In this document: positions 1 through 7,317 of the stretch, piece after piece | Layout: every line of letters starts with the position of its first letter | Numbering within the stretch: position 1 is the first letter of the stretch | Source of the DNA: an uncultured Geobacteraceae bacterium | Lineage (GTDB): Bacteria; Desulfobacterota; Desulfuromonadia; Desulfuromonadales; Geopsychrobacteraceae | Assembly (NCBI GenBank): GCA_937958075.1 | Contig: CALFFB010000143.1 | Location: 1-12,982, forward strand | Direction of reading: 5' to 3' | Length of the DNA: 12,982 nt | The notes under the pieces: model-generated | The model's database searches: none | Seen by the model: only the letters and a program-made list of their open reading frames with translations | Told to the model about the DNA's origin: nothing | Position numbers and translations under genes: made by a program

Positions 1-3
1 GTC

Positions 4-240
4 ATGGCCAATCTGACCATTACCATTGATGATGAAGCTTTGAAGAAAGCCCGGATAAGAGCGCTGGAGCAAGGAACTTCGGTCAACGCCCTGCTGCGTG
101 ACTATCTGGAAAACTTTGCCGGCGTCCATGATCGTCAGCTTCGGGCTGCCCAGCGCATTCTGGAATTATCGAGCCGCGCTCAGAGCGGTAGTGGTGGACA
201 CAGCTGGCGGCGTGATGAATTACATGAGCGCAGACCATGA
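4..240 (+). CDS. vapB: VapB-type ribbon-helix-helix antitoxin
   Basis: This 78-residue protein is probably the antitoxin of a type II toxin-antitoxin pair. Such antitoxins bind and neutralise the partner PIN-domain ribonuclease and repress their own promoter as dimers. Residues 2-8 form a short beta strand (NLTITID). Two helices follow (about 10-23 and 26-39, with the pattern EQGTSVNALLRDYLE), which is the ribbon-helix-helix DNA-binding fold. Residues 40-78 are charged and would wrap the toxin. The ATG at 4 suits the family because the beta strand begins right after it, but only three bases precede it, so no ribosome site or operator is visible. The stop overlaps the vapC start as ATGA. By hand count the first 120 bases are 50% G+C, below parts of uvrC, which is weak evidence of transfer. 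Fold and pairing are well supported; which antitoxin subfamily it belongs to is less sure. Confidence 0.82.
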   Translation: MANLTITIDDEALKKARIRALEQGTSVNALLRDYLENFAGVHDRQLRAAQRILELSSRAQSGSGGHSWRRDELHERRP

Positions 241-662
241 CCCCGGTTTTTTTTGACACCAACATCCTGGTTTATCTCTTCGATGGCGATGCTCCAGCCA
301 AGCGTGACCGGGCGCGGGAGGTCTTTGGCAGAGAAGTGGAGTCTGGACGATTTGTGACCAGCACCCAGGTGTTGCAGGAGTTTTACGTGGCGGTGACCCG
401 AAAACTGACCCTTCCTCTGTCGTCTGAAGAGGCCGAGGATGCCGTTGCCGCTCTCATTGAACTGCCTGTGACGCCCGTCAATCCTCGTCTGATTTTGCAG
501 GGCATACGCCGGGCGAGAGAGATGCAGGTGTCCTTCTGGGACGCGTTGATTATCGAGGCAGCTCTGGTGGCCGGTGCAGGGCGCCTGATGACAGAAGACC
601 TGCAGCACGGGAGGGACGTGGATGGACTGAGAATCGTCAACCCGTTTGTTTCGGAACCGTAG
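237..662 (+). CDS. vapC: VapC-type PIN-domain ribonuclease toxin
   Basis: This 141-residue PIN-domain protein is a likely toxin. VapC enzymes are Mg2+-dependent endoribonucleases that cut tRNA or rRNA when freed from the antitoxin. The acidic metal-binding residues sit in the expected places: D7 in FFDTNIL, E48 in VLQEFY, D102 in SFWDALI, and E120/D121 in MTEDLQHG. The length matches the family and no catalytic residue is missing, so it should be active. Its ATG overlaps the vapB stop (ATGA), so translation is probably coupled and toxin is made only after antitoxin. No strong Shine-Dalgarno precedes it, which fits coupling. The target RNA cannot be told from the sequence. It could also be a chromosomally domesticated PIN protein, but the paired arrangement argues for a toxin. 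Confidence 0.9.
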   Translation: MTPVFFDTNILVYLFDGDAPAKRDRAREVFGREVESGRFVTSTQVLQEFYVAVTRKLTLPLSSEEAEDAVAALIELPVTPVNPRLILQGIRRAREMQVSFWDALIIEAALVAGAGRLMTEDLQHGRDVDGLRIVNPFVSEP

Positions 663-697
663 GGACGAGCCGCCGACCGCTCCAACGCAGGTATGAC

Positions 698-2533
698 ATG
701 TTCAAGCCCGATCTGACAACCTACCCCCAGTCTCCCGGGGTCTATCTGATGATGGACGCAAACGGGCAGATCCTCTATGTCGGCAAGGCGGTGAGGTTGC
801 GCTCGCGACTGCGCAGTTATTTCACCCATGGAGGGGACGGCCGCCAGCAGATTCCTCTGTTGATGCGTAAAGTTGCGCGCCTTGAGGTGATGGTCACCGA
901 CACGGAAAAGGAAGCGCTGCTGCTGGAAAATACCCTGATCAAGGAACACCGGCCGCGCTACAACATTGAGCTGCGTGACGACAAGACCTATGTCTCGGTG
1001 CGCATGGATCTGCGTGAGGATTTCCCCATGATGCAGGTGGTGCGTCAGGTGAAGAACGACGGCGCCCGGTATTTCGGCCCCTATGCGTCGGCGGCGGCCA
1101 TTCGCGAAACCCTGCGTCAGATCTACCGGATCTTCCCCTTGCGCCACGCGCCCATGGAACGCTGCCGGCTACGCGGGCGCCCGTGCCTGTTTCACCAGAT
1201 CGGCCAGTGCAGCGCCCCCTGCTACGGCAGGATCAGCCGGGAGGATTACCGCAGTCTGGTGGACGGAGTGGTCAAGCTGCTGGACGGGCGGGAGTCGGAG
1301 GTGGTGTCGACCCTGCGCGAGGAGATGCTGGCGGCGGCCCAACAGCGCGAATATGAGCGAGCGGCGGTGTTGCGCGATCAGATCCGCCTGATCGAGCAAA
1401 GTGTGGAGAAACAGAAGGTGACGGATCATGGCGGGGGCAATCAGGATGTTGTGGGCATTCATCAGGAGGGTGGCGAGGTGGAGCTGGCGCTGCTCTTTAT
1501 CCGCAACGGCAAGCTGACCGGACGGCGTACTTTTTTGCTGGAGTGGGTGCTTGACCTGCAGGAGTTGCTGCACGGTTTTCTGCTGGAATTTTACTCCCGC
1601 GAGGTGCTGCTTCCCGATCAGCTGTTGCTCCCTTTTACCTTGGAGGGGGATGCGACCCTGGCTGAATGGCTCAGTGAAAAGCGGGGCCGGAAGGTGGAAT
1701 TGGTGTGTCCGCAACGGGGCGAGAAAAAGCGTCTGGTCGATCTGGCCCGGCGCAACGCCGCAGAAGCCTACAGACAGCGCGGGGAGCGCAAACTGGCGCG
1801 GGCGAACCTGCTGCAGGAGTTGCAGCAGCGGCTCAAATTGTCTGCTTTGCCGGAACGCATCGAGTGTTTCGATATCTCCAACATTCAGGGGCAGCAGGCG
1901 GTGGGCAGCATGGTGGTGCTGACCCATGGGGAGCCGGACAAGGACGAGTACCGCCGCTACAAAATCAAAACCGTTGTCGGCGCCGACGATTACGCATCCC
2001 TCGGTGAAGTGCTCAGACGCCGCCTGCAACGCGGTATTGAGGAAAACAAGCTGCCGAATCTGATTCTGATTGACGGCGGCAGGGGGCAGCTGGGGGTATT
2101 GTCGGCGGTTCTTGACGAGTTTGCGCTGGCAGAGACCATCAGCGCGGTGGGCATTGCCAAAAGCCGGGTGGTGGCCAATGTCAAGGGCAAAGCGGTGGAG
2201 CGATCGGAGGAGCGTTTTTTTGTGCCCGGCCGGAAAAACCCGGTGGTCTTCCGCCAGGGTTCGGCCGCCGGCTTTCTGCTGGAGCGGATGCGGGACGAGG
2301 CGCATCGGTTCGCCATCAGTTATCATCGCAAGCTGCGCCGCAAGCAGGGTTTGAAGTCCTCCCTCGATCAGATCCCCGGGATAGGTCCTGCCCGCCGCCG
2401 GGCCCTGCTCAAACATTTCGGCAGCGTCAAGCGGCTGGGCAATGCCTCAATCGAGGAGATTGCTGCTGTTCCCGGATTCTCCAGGAAACTCGCGGAGATG
2501 GTGATGCGGCATCTGCAGGCGGGGCTGCAGTAG
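698..2533 (+). CDS. uvrC: UvrABC excinuclease subunit C
   Basis: UvrC makes both incisions around a DNA lesion after UvrA/UvrB recognition in nucleotide excision repair. The 611 residues match the usual length of about 610. The N-terminal GIY-YIG nuclease shows GVY (14-16), YVG (27-29), R39 and E77 in LLLENTL. Four cysteines at 156, 163, 171 and 175 correspond to the Fe-S cluster ligands reported for E. coli UvrC. A UvrB-binding UVR helix pair lies at about 206-236. The C-terminal RNase H-like nuclease has D392 (CFDIS), D459 (LIDGG) and H536 (DEAHR). A tandem helix-hairpin-helix DNA-binding domain fills about 556-606, with PGIGPARR and VPGFSRK hairpins. The ATG at 698 follows an AGG at 688-690. 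It lies 35 bases after vapC with no obvious terminator between, so read-through from the toxin-antitoxin operon is possible. A strong hairpin lies 47 bases past the stop. Confidence 0.98.
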   Translation: MFKPDLTTYPQSPGVYLMMDANGQILYVGKAVRLRSRLRSYFTHGGDGRQQIPLLMRKVARLEVMVTDTEKEALLLENTLIKEHRPRYNIELRDDKTYVSVRMDLREDFPMMQVVRQVKNDGARYFGPYASAAAIRETLRQIYRIFPLRHAPMERCRLRGRPCLFHQIGQCSAPCYGRISREDYRSLVDGVVKLLDGRESEVVSTLREEMLAAAQQREYERAAVLRDQIRLIEQSVEKQKVTDHGGGNQDVVGIHQEGGEVELALLFIRNGKLTGRRTFLLEWVLDLQELLHGFLLEFYSREVLLPDQLLLPFTLEGDATLAEWLSEKRGRKVELVCPQRGEKKRLVDLARRNAAEAYRQRGERKLARANLLQELQQRLKLSALPERIECFDISNIQGQQAVGSMVVLTHGEPDKDEYRRYKIKTVVGADDYASLGEVLRRRLQRGIEENKLPNLILIDGGRGQLGVLSAVLDEFALAETISAVGIAKSRVVANVKGKAVERSEERFFVPGRKNPVVFRQGSAAGFLLERMRDEAHRFAISYHRKLRRKQGLKSSLDQIPGIGPARRRALLKHFGSVKRLGNASIEEIAAVPGFSRKLAEMVMRHLQAGLQ

Positions 2534-2580
2534 CGGCCAGCCGTGACAAGATGACGTCCAGTCGTCGATCGTAAAACGCA

Positions 2581-2613
2581 CAAAGGCCCCCGAATCGTGT
2601 TCAGGGGCCTTTG
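2581..2613. terminator. Bidirectional hairpin terminator between convergent genes
   Basis: A perfect 10-bp inverted repeat (CAAAGGCCCC at 2581-2590, GGGGCCTTTG at 2604-2613) encloses a 13-base loop. Three more pairs (2592-2594 with 2600-2602) can form beyond one C-A mismatch. It lies between the end of uvrC (+) and the end of the lipoprotein gene (-), as expected of a shared terminator. Reading leftwards on the minus strand, the stem is followed closely by TGCGTTTTA. On the plus strand the following sequence (GTGTTATTG) is less T-rich, so termination of uvrC may be less efficient. Confidence 0.8.
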
Positions 2614-2641
2614 GTGTTATTGCTCTGCCGCGCGCTGGATG

Positions 2642-3427
2642 TTACTCGACGGTAACGGCGGCGTTCTCCATGATCAGATTGTAGAAATAGCCGTGACCGA
2701 AATCCTTGTCGACGGTGATCTCACCGGTAGCGACCACCACGTCACCGACCTTGAGCTGGACATCGCTGGTCACCGTCAGGTCATGGGTGCCCGCTTCCGC
2801 GTTGCCGCTGCCGTCCTGCAGATGAATCCAGTTGGTGCCCATGATCTGCGGGCTGAACTTGACAACCTGGCCGCGCAGGCTGACCTGCTTGGCGCCGAGG
2901 TTCTCCCTGGCGGCGTAGATCTCTTCCACGGTCATGCCGTCGTCCAGTTTGGCAACCTCGATGGGTTCAGCGGCAGCCGGACTGTTCGCACCGGAGATGG
3001 GAGGATGCCCCTGGGGCATTTGCGGTGAAGCAGGGGTTTCCGTTGAGGCTGAAGCGTTGCTGGCGTTGAGGATGGAGTCGACGAAATAGACCAGCTCAAA
3101 CTCGCGCTCAAGGGTCTGGCTGCGGTAGTTGTGCATGGGCATTCCTTCCGGCACCACGACCATGTCGCCTTCACTGACCTCGAACTGCGGCGTCGCCGCC
3201 CAGACCTGCTCTTCGCCGGTGTCGACCAGAACGTAGGTGTAACCCATGGCGTTCATGGTTTCTACTACAGTTCCCGTTATATTGCTGCTCGGTGCCTGGG
3301 GCGCCGGGCTCTCGGCGGCTGTCGGTGTCGGGCTGGCAGTGGCGGTAGCGGTGCTGTTACCGCTTTGCTGGCAGCCGATCAGGGTTGTTGCCAGGATAAG
3401 AATGGCAGTGTAAAGCAGTGTTTTCAC
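2642..3427 (-). CDS. Lipoprotein with two NrfJ-like OB-fold domains
   Basis: This is a 261-residue predicted lipoprotein of unknown specific function. The start is taken as GTG at 3427, because AGGAGG sits five bases upstream and translation then opens directly with a signal peptide: a positively charged start, a hydrophobic stretch, and the lipobox LIGC with C19 as the lipidated cysteine. The frame is open 19 codons further upstream, but that would bury the signal. A Thr/Ala/Pro-rich tether (about 24-48) precedes a first OB-like domain (about 49-118; GTVVETMNAMGYTYVLVD, then VWAATP), which resembles NrfJ-type periplasmic proteins. A Pro-rich linker with MPQGHPP (about 121-160) leads to a second OB-like domain (about 167-260; LRGQVVKF, WIHLQDG, VGDVVVATG). 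It probably faces the periplasm, anchored in a membrane. NrfJ homologues are linked to cytochrome c nitrite reductase loci, but no cytochrome gene is visible here, so its role is left open. It is last in the minus-strand gene run, 100 bases after malQ. Confidence 0.85.
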   Translation of the reverse strand: MKTLLYTAILILATTLIGCQQSGNSTATATASPTPTAAESPAPQAPSSNITGTVVETMNAMGYTYVLVDTGEEQVWAATPQFEVSEGDMVVVPEGMPMHNYRSQTLEREFELVYFVDSILNASNASASTETPASPQMPQGHPPISGANSPAAAEPIEVAKLDDGMTVEEIYAARENLGAKQVSLRGQVVKFSPQIMGTNWIHLQDGSGNAEAGTHDLTVTSDVQLKVGDVVVATGEITVDKDFGHGYFYNLIMENAAVTVE

Positions 3428-3432
3428 GTAAA

Positions 3433-3438
3433 CCTCCT
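3433..3438 (-). promoter_or_regulatory. Consensus Shine-Dalgarno that fixes the lipoprotein start
   Basis: AGGAGG on the minus strand lies five bases before the GTG at 3427-3425. It picks this GTG over the in-frame ATG at 3484, because the product then begins with a proper lipoprotein signal. I see no convincing promoter in the 100-base gap to malQ (3428-3527). A 6-bp hairpin (CGCTCC/GGAGCG, about 3460-3481) lies there, of unknown meaning. Confidence 0.8.
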
Positions 3439-3527
3439 GTGGTTGTGGCGTATAGGTGTCGCTCCTGTGCTGACCGGAGCGCACGTTAACATACCTGCCG
3501 AATCAACAACAAGATGTCGCAGCGGGC

Positions 3528-5039
3528 TTAGGGCATTTCTGTGTTAAAACACACATCGCGACCGTAGAGATGTGTCAGATGTCGCAATTGGTCACATACG
3601 TGATCTTCGAGGGCGTCCGCGCGATAACGCCAGTCCCAGTTGCCGGTGGCGGTGCCGGGGGTATTCATCCGGGCAGGTGTCGACAGGCCGAGGATGTCCT
3701 GCAGCGGCACAATGGCCAGCTTGGCGACACTCATCAGGGCGGTTTCGATCAGCGGCCAGGGCATCTCCTGGCAGGGGCGGCGCAGATAGTCGCGCACGCG
3801 CTGCTTTGCCCCGGCATCCAGCTGGCGCCACCAGCCCAGAGTGGTGTTGTTGTCGTGGGTGCCGGTATAGATGACGCAATCAGGGACATGGTTGTGGGGC
3901 AGGTAGGGGTTGCCGGCACCCGAGTCGAAGGCAAACTGCAGGATCTTCATGCCGGGGAAGGAGAAATCGTCCCTCAGCCGTACCACATCGGGGGTGATGA
4001 TGCCCAGGTCTTCCGCCAGAATGGGCAGCTTTTCATGATCTGACTGGAGGCGTTCAAAGAGTTCTCGGCCGGGAGTTTCCAGCCAGTAGCCGTTGACCGC
4101 GGTGGTTTCGTGGGCGGGTATTGCCCAGCAGGCGGCAAAGCCGCGGAAGTGATCGACCCGCAGCATGTCGAACAACTTGAAGTTCCAGCGAAAACGTTCG
4201 AGCCACCAGGAAAAATCCTGTTCCCGCAGACGATCCCAGCGGTACAGGGGATTGCCCCAGCGCTGGCCGGTGGCACTGAAGTAATCAGGGGGGACCCCGG
4301 CGGCCAGGGTCGGATATCCCCGCTCATCGAGATGGAACAGATCTGTATTGGCCCAGATGTCGGCGGAGTTTTCGGCGACAAAGATCGGCAGATCGCCGAA
4401 AATATGGATTCCCTTGCTGCGGGCGTAGTCGGTCAGGGCAAACCACTGCTCAAAAAATACGAACTGCACGTATTTGTGCCAGGTGATTTCCTGGGCGTAA
4501 TCCCGGCGTACGGATGCCAGCGCCGCCGGTTCACGATCCCGCAACGGCTGTGGCCACTGTTGCCAGACATGGTACTGCTGGTGACAGCGGATTGTCTCGA
4601 ACAGGGCATAGTCGTCAAGCCAGCTCTGCTGCTGCTCACAAAAGACCTGGAATTGCTGCCGTCGATAGTCCGTTGCCTGCTGCAGGAAGCGGGTGCAGGC
4701 CTTGTGAAGCAGCGCCCCCTGAATTTTATAGGCCGCGGTAAAATCCACCCTGTCGCTTGCCGTCACCGGTGGCGGCAGGTCCGCCGCGATCAGGTCACCC
4801 TGTGCTGCCAGACCCTTTAAATCGATGAGCAGGGGATTGCCGGCAAAGGCGGAGAAGCAGCTGTAGGGGCAATTGCCGTAACCCGTTGGATTGATGGGCA
4901 ACAGCTGCCAGACGGATTGACCGGTGGCGGCCAGAAAATCAACAAAGGCGTAGGCTTCACGGCCGAAAGAGCCGACATGTTGCTCCCCGGGCAGGGATGT
5001 TGGATGAAGAAGAATACCGCTGCGGCGTTCGGTCAGCAT
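3528..5039 (-). CDS. malQ: 4-alpha-glucanotransferase (amylomaltase, GH77)
   Basis: This cytoplasmic enzyme transfers alpha-1,4-glucan segments between maltodextrins or to glucose, and serves in glycogen and maltodextrin turnover. The 503 residues match the short, domain-minimal GH77 form. The N-terminus RRSGILLHPTSLPG and WQLLPINPTGYGNCPYS are family signatures. Catalytic residues are D296 as nucleophile (LRVDHFRG), E343 as acid/base (LAEDLG) and D396 as transition-state stabiliser (GTHDNNT). The C-terminal GLSTPARMNTPG and NWDWR motifs are also present. The ATG at 5039 has AAGGG seven bases upstream. It begins 34 bases after yedF and is probably co-transcribed with it. No glycogen synthase, phosphorylase or maltose transporter gene lies in the window, so the link with its neighbours looks positional rather than functional. 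Confidence 0.97.
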   Translation of the reverse strand: MLTERRSGILLHPTSLPGEQHVGSFGREAYAFVDFLAATGQSVWQLLPINPTGYGNCPYSCFSAFAGNPLLIDLKGLAAQGDLIAADLPPPVTASDRVDFTAAYKIQGALLHKACTRFLQQATDYRRQQFQVFCEQQQSWLDDYALFETIRCHQQYHVWQQWPQPLRDREPAALASVRRDYAQEITWHKYVQFVFFEQWFALTDYARSKGIHIFGDLPIFVAENSADIWANTDLFHLDERGYPTLAAGVPPDYFSATGQRWGNPLYRWDRLREQDFSWWLERFRWNFKLFDMLRVDHFRGFAACWAIPAHETTAVNGYWLETPGRELFERLQSDHEKLPILAEDLGIITPDVVRLRDDFSFPGMKILQFAFDSGAGNPYLPHNHVPDCVIYTGTHDNNTTLGWWRQLDAGAKQRVRDYLRRPCQEMPWPLIETALMSVAKLAIVPLQDILGLSTPARMNTPGTATGNWDWRYRADALEDHVCDQLRHLTHLYGRDVCFNTEMP

Positions 5040-5073
5040 GGGCAGGCCCTTTGATGGATGACAGAGTGTAGAG

Positions 5074-5685
5074 CTAAGGCGTCAGAATCCGTGACGCCCG
5101 TTGCTGAATCTCGACAATATCGAGCATGTTGGTCGCGCGCCCGACCTTGAGCTGCTCTTTTTTATGATAGAAATCAAGGCACAGCCCGCAGCTGGCGATA
5201 TCAACCCCGGCCCCCTCCAGCGCCGTCAGGGTCTCCAGGGCCTCTGATCCGGTGGTGGTCAGATGAATCCCGCTGTTGACAAACAGGATAGCGGTGGGCA
5301 GGGGATCGGTTTCGAGTAAGGTGGTCAGAAAGTTTTTCAGCAGGATTCGCCCCAGCTGCCCGTCGCCGCTGCCCATGGTGTCACTGCCGCAGTAAACGAC
5401 AGTGCCTGCCCCCGGCTCTGCCCTCGGGGCCGGCTTGGCTGCCGGTTCGATCTCCGGCCCCGGGGTCACGGCAGCGGCAGGGGACAACAGCAGCTCGATC
5501 CCTTTGTCCAGGGTTGTCGCTGTTGCCTCGTAGCTCATCTTGCCGGCGAGACGGATAACGTTGTCGCGGCAGATTTCGTCATCCACCAGAATCTTTAACG
5601 GGGTACCCGGCAGGGCCAGCATCTGCTTGCGGGTTTCCACCACAGGATAAGGGCACTGGTGTCCCCGATAGTCAAGTTCTTTCAT
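5074..5685 (-). CDS. yedF: YedF-type protein: TusA-like domain fused to DsrE-like domain
   Basis: This 203-residue protein matches the family named selenium metabolism protein YedF. Residues 1-69 form a TusA/SirA-like domain, with the CPxP motif as CPYP (C11), the position where TusA proteins carry the reactive cysteine. A Pro/Ala-rich linker covers about 70-93. Residues 94-203 resemble the DsrE/DsrF fold, with an AILFVNSGI strand, TTTGSEALETL and CGLCLDFY (C166, C169), then GRATNM. The family is known to co-occur with selenocysteine or selenouridine pathways; its exact reaction is not established, and sulfur or selenium relay through C11 is inferred. The ATG at 5685 has GGAG six bases upstream. 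It lies 69 bases after the rlmD-like gene and 34 before malQ. No selA, selB or selD gene is visible here. Confidence 0.9.
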   Translation of the reverse strand: MKELDYRGHQCPYPVVETRKQMLALPGTPLKILVDDEICRDNVIRLAGKMSYEATATTLDKGIELLLSPAAAVTPGPEIEPAAKPAPRAEPGAGTVVYCGSDTMGSGDGQLGRILLKNFLTTLLETDPLPTAILFVNSGIHLTTTGSEALETLTALEGAGVDIASCGLCLDFYHKKEQLKVGRATNMLDIVEIQQRASRILTP

Positions 5686-5754
5686 CCTTGTCTCCAGGCT
5701 GTTTGGGTCATGTCGTCTGTGAAGTTTTTCTCAAAGAGCGTGGCGCTCCGCCGG

Positions 5755-7158
5755 TCAGGGCGTCCGGAGCACGGCCACCGTTTCAATGTGGGCGGTCTGG
5801 GGGAACATGTCAACCGGCTGCAGTTCATTCAGTACATAGCCCCCGGTCAGGAGCTGGCGCAGATCAAGGGCCAGGCTGTCGGGATCACAGGATACGTAGA
5901 TGATCTTTGCCGGGCGCAACGTGAGCAGCTGTTGCAGCAGCACTTCCCCGCAGCCTTTGCGCGGCGGGTTGAGGGTAATCAGGGCATAGTGGCCGGCCGG
6001 TGTGGCGGCGGCGATACGCTGCAGCTGCTCGGTGGCGTCACCGGCGGTGAACCGGCAATTGCTCAGCTTGTTCAGGTCGGCGTTGGCATTGGCGTTGCGG
6101 ACGGCTTCCGGCACCACCTCGATGCCCTGCACCTGGCCGGCATGGCGCGCCAGGCTCAGGGCGATACCGCCGATGCCGCAGAACAGATCAAGGGCTGCGT
6201 CCCGCCGTTCCAGCCTTGCCCGGTCACAGATGAGTTCGTACATGCGGGCGGCCTGGCGGGTGTTGATCTGGAAAAAGGATTCCGGAGCAATATGCAGGCG
6301 AATGTCGCCCACCTGTTCAATGAGATCAGGATGGCCCAGCAGCTTGATGGTGTCATTGCCGAGAATGACGTTGCCGGTGGAGCTGTTGATATTGAGATGG
6401 ACGCCGATGACTTCCGGGATCTTTTTTGTCAGTTTTTTGGCCAGCTTCGGCAGCTCCTGATAATCTCGGTCACGGCCGACAAAGGTTACCAGGGCGCGCC
6501 CGCTGTCGGGACTGACGCGGATCAGCAGGTAGCGCAGCAGGCCGCGGTTGTGACGCGGATTGTAGATGGACACCCCCTGGCGTTCGACATCGGCGCGGAC
6601 AATGGCGGCAATGCGGTTGATCAGAGGGTGATGCACCGGGCAATCCGGACAGGCGACAACCTCGTGGCTGCCACGCCGGTAGAGACCCAGGGACACCTTG
6701 CCCCGATGGCGTGAAAAGACCAGTTTGGCGCTGGTGCGATAGGCAAGGGGCTCAGGGCAGGCCAAAACCGGATTGACGGTCAGGGGGATGCCCGGCAGCT
6801 GCTGTTCCATGGCGGTGGCCACGCGCTGTTGCTTGTAGTTGAGCTGAGCCGCATACTTCAGGTTGATCAGGGGGCAGCCAAGGCACTTCTGCTCAAGGGT
6901 GCAGGCGGTTGCGGCGGTGCGTTCCTGCGACTGCCGAAGGACCCGCTGCAGCTGGGTATAGATATGGGTGCGGCCGCGATGCTCCACCCGGGCGATCACC
7001 GTCTCTGTCGGAAAGGCCCCCTGCACCAGGGCGATCCGGTTGTCGACCGGGGCGGTTCCGACGCCGTCTCTGTCAAGTCCGGTGATGGTGACCTTGATGG
7101 TCTCCTGCGGTTGTCCGGTATTTTCTGTCCGTGGTCGTTTGCCGGGCATAACGGGCAC
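5755..7158 (-). CDS. rlmD: RlmD/RumA-family RNA uracil-5-methyltransferase
   Basis: The enzyme uses SAM to methylate C5 of a uridine in RNA, most likely U1939 of 23S rRNA, although U747 or tRNA paralogues cannot be excluded. The 467 residues begin with a TRAM RNA-binding domain (about 20-75). Fe-S ligands follow: C86, C92, C95 and one of the downstream cysteines (C170 or C173 in VACPDCP). The SAM pocket is DLFCGIGG (324-331) with the acidic GIEVVPEAV motif. The catalytic cysteine is C424 in YVSCDPDSL, and the general base is E459 in HIETVAVL. Oddly, the usual Asp of the DPPR motif is Asn (N397, LNPPRKG). The chosen GTG at 7158 has AGAGGA four bases upstream. ATG at 7149, three codons later, is an alternative with a 13-base spacing. 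It heads the minus-strand gene run from a divergent promoter region. Confidence 0.9.
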   Translation of the reverse strand: MPVMPGKRPRTENTGQPQETIKVTITGLDRDGVGTAPVDNRIALVQGAFPTETVIARVEHRGRTHIYTQLQRVLRQSQERTAATACTLEQKCLGCPLINLKYAAQLNYKQQRVATAMEQQLPGIPLTVNPVLACPEPLAYRTSAKLVFSRHRGKVSLGLYRRGSHEVVACPDCPVHHPLINRIAAIVRADVERQGVSIYNPRHNRGLLRYLLIRVSPDSGRALVTFVGRDRDYQELPKLAKKLTKKIPEVIGVHLNINSSTGNVILGNDTIKLLGHPDLIEQVGDIRLHIAPESFFQINTRQAARMYELICDRARLERRDAALDLFCGIGGIALSLARHAGQVQGIEVVPEAVRNANANADLNKLSNCRFTAGDATEQLQRIAAATPAGHYALITLNPPRKGCGEVLLQQLLTLRPAKIIYVSCDPDSLALDLRQLLTGGYVLNELQPVDMFPQTAHIETVAVLRTP

Positions 7159-7202
7159 TGTTTCCTCTTGAGAGATTGTTGATTCTTAAATGGCCGTCAT
7201 GC

Positions 7203-7232
7203 ACACTACTCTGCCGGCGATACAGGAGTCAA
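7203..7232 (-). promoter_or_regulatory. Possible sigma-70 promoter for the rlmD-yedF-malQ run
   Basis: On the minus strand TTGACT (7232-7227) matches five of six bases of the -35 consensus. It is followed after 18 bases by TAGTGT (7208-7203), a weak -10 with three of six matches. It lies about 45-75 bases upstream of the rlmD-like start. Position and the -35 support it, the -10 does not, so the call is tentative. Confidence 0.4.
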
Positions 7233-7261
7233 TTATTGTCGGCTTGTCTGCTGTCTATAAC
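7233..7261 (+). promoter_or_regulatory. Possible sigma-70 promoter for ispG-proS operon
   Basis: TATAAC at 7256-7261 matches five of six bases of the -10 consensus. With a 17-base spacer the -35 would be TTATTG (7233-7238), a poor match. TTGTCG at 7236-7241 is a better -35, but its spacing to TATAAC is only 14. A start would fall near 7268, leaving a leader of about 50 bases. This element nearly abuts the minus-strand candidate, so the two divergent promoters may compete. Confidence 0.4.
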
Positions 7262-7317
7262 TTAAGGTAGACTGCGCCGCAGATTTTTGCCGCCTTGTCG
7301 GATAAGAGGTTATTTCT

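Noticed and set aside
1169..2416. 415-codon open frame on the minus strand opposite uvrC
   Set aside because: It lies wholly within uvrC, whose domains and catalytic residues are intact. The antisense product shows no recognisable domain, and long antisense frames are common in GC-rich coding DNA.
3428..3527. Promoter for the lipoprotein gene in the gap after malQ
   Set aside because: TTGTTG with TTAACG 17 bases on is a poor match on both sides. A promoter may exist, but I cannot support a position.
5730..5745. Small GAGCG/CGCTC hairpin between the rlmD-like gene and yedF as a terminator
   Set aside because: It has a 5-bp stem with a 3-base loop and only three T's after it on the minus strand. 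That is too weak to call, and the genes look co-transcribed.
5659..6714. 351-codon plus-strand open frame opposite the rlmD-like gene and the yedF start
   Set aside because: The minus-strand gene carries all family motifs. The plus-strand product has no recognisable domain and crosses an intergenic gap.
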